This document shows, one piece after another, positions 5,928-7,516 of a DNA stretch of 7,516 nt. Positions within the stretch are counted from its first letter, which is position 1. Every line of letters starts with the position of its first letter. The notes under the pieces were generated by a model. The model searched no databases and was not told the origin of the DNA. It was given only the letters and a program-made list of their open reading frames with translations. The translations under genes were made by a program, and so were the position numbers. The stretch spans positions 1 through 7,516 of the forward strand of contig SAAR01000167.1 of NCBI GenBank assembly GCA_009916335.1, in the 5' to 3' direction. The DNA is from Erysipelotrichia bacterium. GTDB taxonomy: Bacteria > Bacillota_I > Bacilli_A > Erysipelotrichales > Erysipelotrichaceae.

Positions 5928-5980
5928 CAATATTGTTAATAAGCAGACCAAAGCCAGCTATATCAAGGCATTCAGGCTGC

Positions 5981-6003
5981 TTTACATTTGATTAAAATGT
6001 AAA
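5981..6003. promoter_or_regulatory. Perfect 9-bp dyad, probable operator
   Basis: TTTACATTT (5981-5989) and AAATGTAAA (5995-6003) are perfect inverted copies with a five-base spacer, the form of a dimeric repressor site. A further half-site TTACATTT lies at 6077-6084. It lies about 200 bases upstream of the last gene. The rest of 5928-6150 holds no gene or other element I can support. Confidence 0.45.
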
Positions 6004-6154
6004 CAATACGATACATAAAAGCACACATAAGTGACTATGCATCAAATGCTTAACACTGTGAATTTAAACTAAAATATTACATTTAATACATATATATCTA
6101 ATATGTTGGCTATTTTTTGATCTTGAGCTGTATCATGCAAGTCCCTATCCGCTA

Positions 6155-6163
6155 TGGTATGAT
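6155..6163 (+). promoter_or_regulatory. Extended -10 promoter of the exported-protein gene
   Basis: TGGTATGAT (6155-6163) is an extended -10 element; the -35 region 17 bases upstream (ATGCAA) is weak. The -10 hexamer TATGAT is repeated inverted as ATCATA at 6180-6185, so the start region lies inside a 6-bp dyad that a repressor could use. Confidence 0.5.
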
Positions 6164-6201
6164 TATTCAAGTGTGAAATATCATAGTAAAAGGATTTCAT
6201 T

Positions 6202-7461
6202 ATGTTCAAAAGAGCCCTTTTAGTGTTAAGCGTCATGGGTGTTTTAAATTCAAGTGTATCGATTGCTCAGGGTGTAATAGATAATAACAAGGATTATTGT
6301 TTAAAAAACAATAACCTTTATATAAAAAACAATAAACACCTTAAAACTGAAAATGGCGATGCGTTAAGTAGCTTGATGTATTTATATAATCATCACGATC
6401 TTGAGGATTACAGAAAAGAGCACGATAGAACCCTTGATGTCATATATCAGCTAGAAAACAGTAAATCACCAAAAACAAAAGAACTTATATCTGATCTTAT
6501 TTTTTCATTACTCAGACACATAGCGATAAAGTATAACAATGATGAAATAACAAAAAAAATAAACAAAATATTAACACCCAACAAACTGTACTTACAGGTG
6601 ATTCGTCTCCCACAAGTTGCTTTTTCATTTCCAAATGAAAAGTTAGTTGAACAAGTGAATTTTAACGATAACTACAATAATGAATTTAAATTCTTAAAGC
6701 TAATCGTTAGAAATGATGAATCAGCTTTGAGTTCATTCTTTAAATTTCATATAACAAAAAATAAAGATACATTTTACACTGCATCATACATTCAAGAAAT
6801 CTATGATAAGAACGAGGTAAAAGGTGATCTCAAGTTTAAAGGTAAACAGTTTTATGTAACTGGTGCAATAGCATCTATTGACAGTTCTTTAAATGACCAG
6901 CCAGCCGTTCATTTTGCAACAGATACAGGAAATCAATTTCAGAACCCGACTGCATTCTTCAAAGATTATGAAAACAAACTGGAACAAATTGCAGATTTAT
7001 CTAAAGGACAGGAAATTAAACTTCTTTGCACTGGCAGTGGTGAAATGGTCGGTTCTCCGATGCTGAGTGATTGCGAGTTTGCAAAATCTGAACTCGATCT
7101 TTATGTAGATCAAATCATAAAAAATAATGGTGATTCGGTAGAGCTGAAAGGTGGTTATGACATTGATAACTTATATCTCTCAGTCAAAACTTTATCATCC
7201 GTCTTACCAGATGATTCAGCCTGTTTTAATAATGAATACGACCAGTGCAAAACCGAATTATTAGAACTACCAGATTACAAAATCAGAGCTGCCGCAAATC
7301 GTTATCACTTATCAAGAGATAAAATTCATGATGCTATGAGAAAAGAGATTGATGAGGTTAATCAAGAGATGATTAAAAAATACAATAACTCTAAAGAAAT
7401 CAATCAAGTTATTGAATTTAAAGAAAAATGTTACGTCCCAATCATAATGAATCTTTTCTGA
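6202..7461 (+). CDS. Exported protein with probable OB-fold (tRNA_anti-like) domain
   Basis: The 419-residue product is probably periplasmic or secreted. It starts at ATG 6202 behind AAAAGGA (6188-6194) with seven-base spacing. Residues 1-22 are a signal peptide: MFKR, a hydrophobic core ALLVLSVMGVL, and a likely cut after SIA (position 22). There is no lipobox cysteine. Residues 23-190 are unassigned and largely helical. Residues 195-295 fit the tRNA_anti-like OB-fold pattern of exported enterobacterial proteins: NEVKGDLKFKGKQFYVTGAI, a KGQEIKLLC strand, then GSPMLSDC. C276 and C291 are well placed for a disulfide. The last ~120 residues are again unassigned, with cysteines 341, 349 and 410. 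It has its own promoter and terminator and stands apart from the replication genes, so it is probably cargo. Its substrate and role are unknown; the fold name does not imply tRNA binding. Confidence 0.8.
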   Translation: MFKRALLVLSVMGVLNSSVSIAQGVIDNNKDYCLKNNNLYIKNNKHLKTENGDALSSLMYLYNHHDLEDYRKEHDRTLDVIYQLENSKSPKTKELISDLIFSLLRHIAIKYNNDEITKKINKILTPNKLYLQVIRLPQVAFSFPNEKLVEQVNFNDNYNNEFKFLKLIVRNDESALSSFFKFHITKNKDTFYTASYIQEIYDKNEVKGDLKFKGKQFYVTGAIASIDSSLNDQPAVHFATDTGNQFQNPTAFFKDYENKLEQIADLSKGQEIKLLCTGSGEMVGSPMLSDCEFAKSELDLYVDQIIKNNGDSVELKGGYDIDNLYLSVKTLSSVLPDDSACFNNEYDQCKTELLELPDYKIRAAANRYHLSRDKIHDAMRKEIDEVNQEMIKKYNNSKEINQVIEFKEKCYVPIIMNLF

Positions 7462-7465
7462 TGTG

Positions 7466-7494
7466 AAGGGGGAAATCCCTCTTTACTTTTCTTT
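7466..7494 (+). terminator. Terminator of the exported-protein gene
   Basis: AAGGGGG (7466-7472) pairs with CCCTCTT (7477-7483; one G-U) around a four-base loop, followed by the T-rich TACTTTTCTTTT. It begins five bases after the stop codon. Confidence 0.75.
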
Positions 7495-7516
7495 TAGTTC
7501 TTTCTTAACTCGATAG

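Noticed and set aside
7483..7515. Possible end of a convergent minus-strand gene (tail YRVKKELKEK then stop)
   Set aside because: It is plausible, since a terminator lies between, but only about ten codons are visible and they overlap the T-rich terminator tail; sequence beyond 7516 would decide.

Overview
The window joins a conserved chromosomal end to the left part of an integrated mobile element. Bases 1-860 have balanced-to-high GC. They hold the 3' part of rsmI (16S rRNA C1402 2'-O-methyltransferase) and a complete, E. coli-like bacterial type A RNase P RNA gene (rnpB) with its own promoter and terminator. The close match of rnpB to the E. coli RNA points to a gammaproteobacterium, probably Enterobacterales or a near relative. 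The RsmI tail differs enough from E. coli that I do not name a genus.

At the 3' end of rnpB the composition drops sharply to AT-rich and stays so to the end of the window. A tyrosine recombinase (int) begins inside the rnpB terminator, so the rnpB 3' end is almost certainly the attachment site; the other att copy is not in the window. After int comes a short leader with a strong extended -10 promoter and, about 30 bases past the predicted transcript start, an intrinsic-terminator-like hairpin. It could yield a ~70-nt RNA or act as an attenuator. Three small genes of unknown function follow in close order (2874-3119, 3135-3608, 3601-3975). The last has a C-terminal helix-turn-helix. Two of the three appear to start with TTG behind good ribosome binding sites.

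A 94-130 base repeat-containing gap (from 3976) precedes a second pair of genes that overlap: a small protein (4106-4327) and a 436-residue superfamily 3 helicase/D5-type NTPase (4293-5603), closed by a strong terminator. Right after it lie two groups of three TCCCCAC-type repeats flanking a short AT-rich stretch. Further on are a GC-richer structured patch and a 48-base A/T-only run. Together the helicase and these repeats look like a small replication module of the kind used by phage satellites (P4-like or PICI-like elements).

The remaining non-coding stretch to 6201 contains a perfect 9-bp dyad and a promoter for the last gene (6202-7461). That gene encodes an exported protein with a probable OB-fold (tRNA_anti-like) domain and looks like cargo. 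It ends at a terminator at the right edge. Overall I read the element as an excisable, satellite-like genomic island: integrase, regulatory leader, small early genes, helicase, origin, then cargo. No capsid, packaging, restriction or toxin gene can be recognised in this window.
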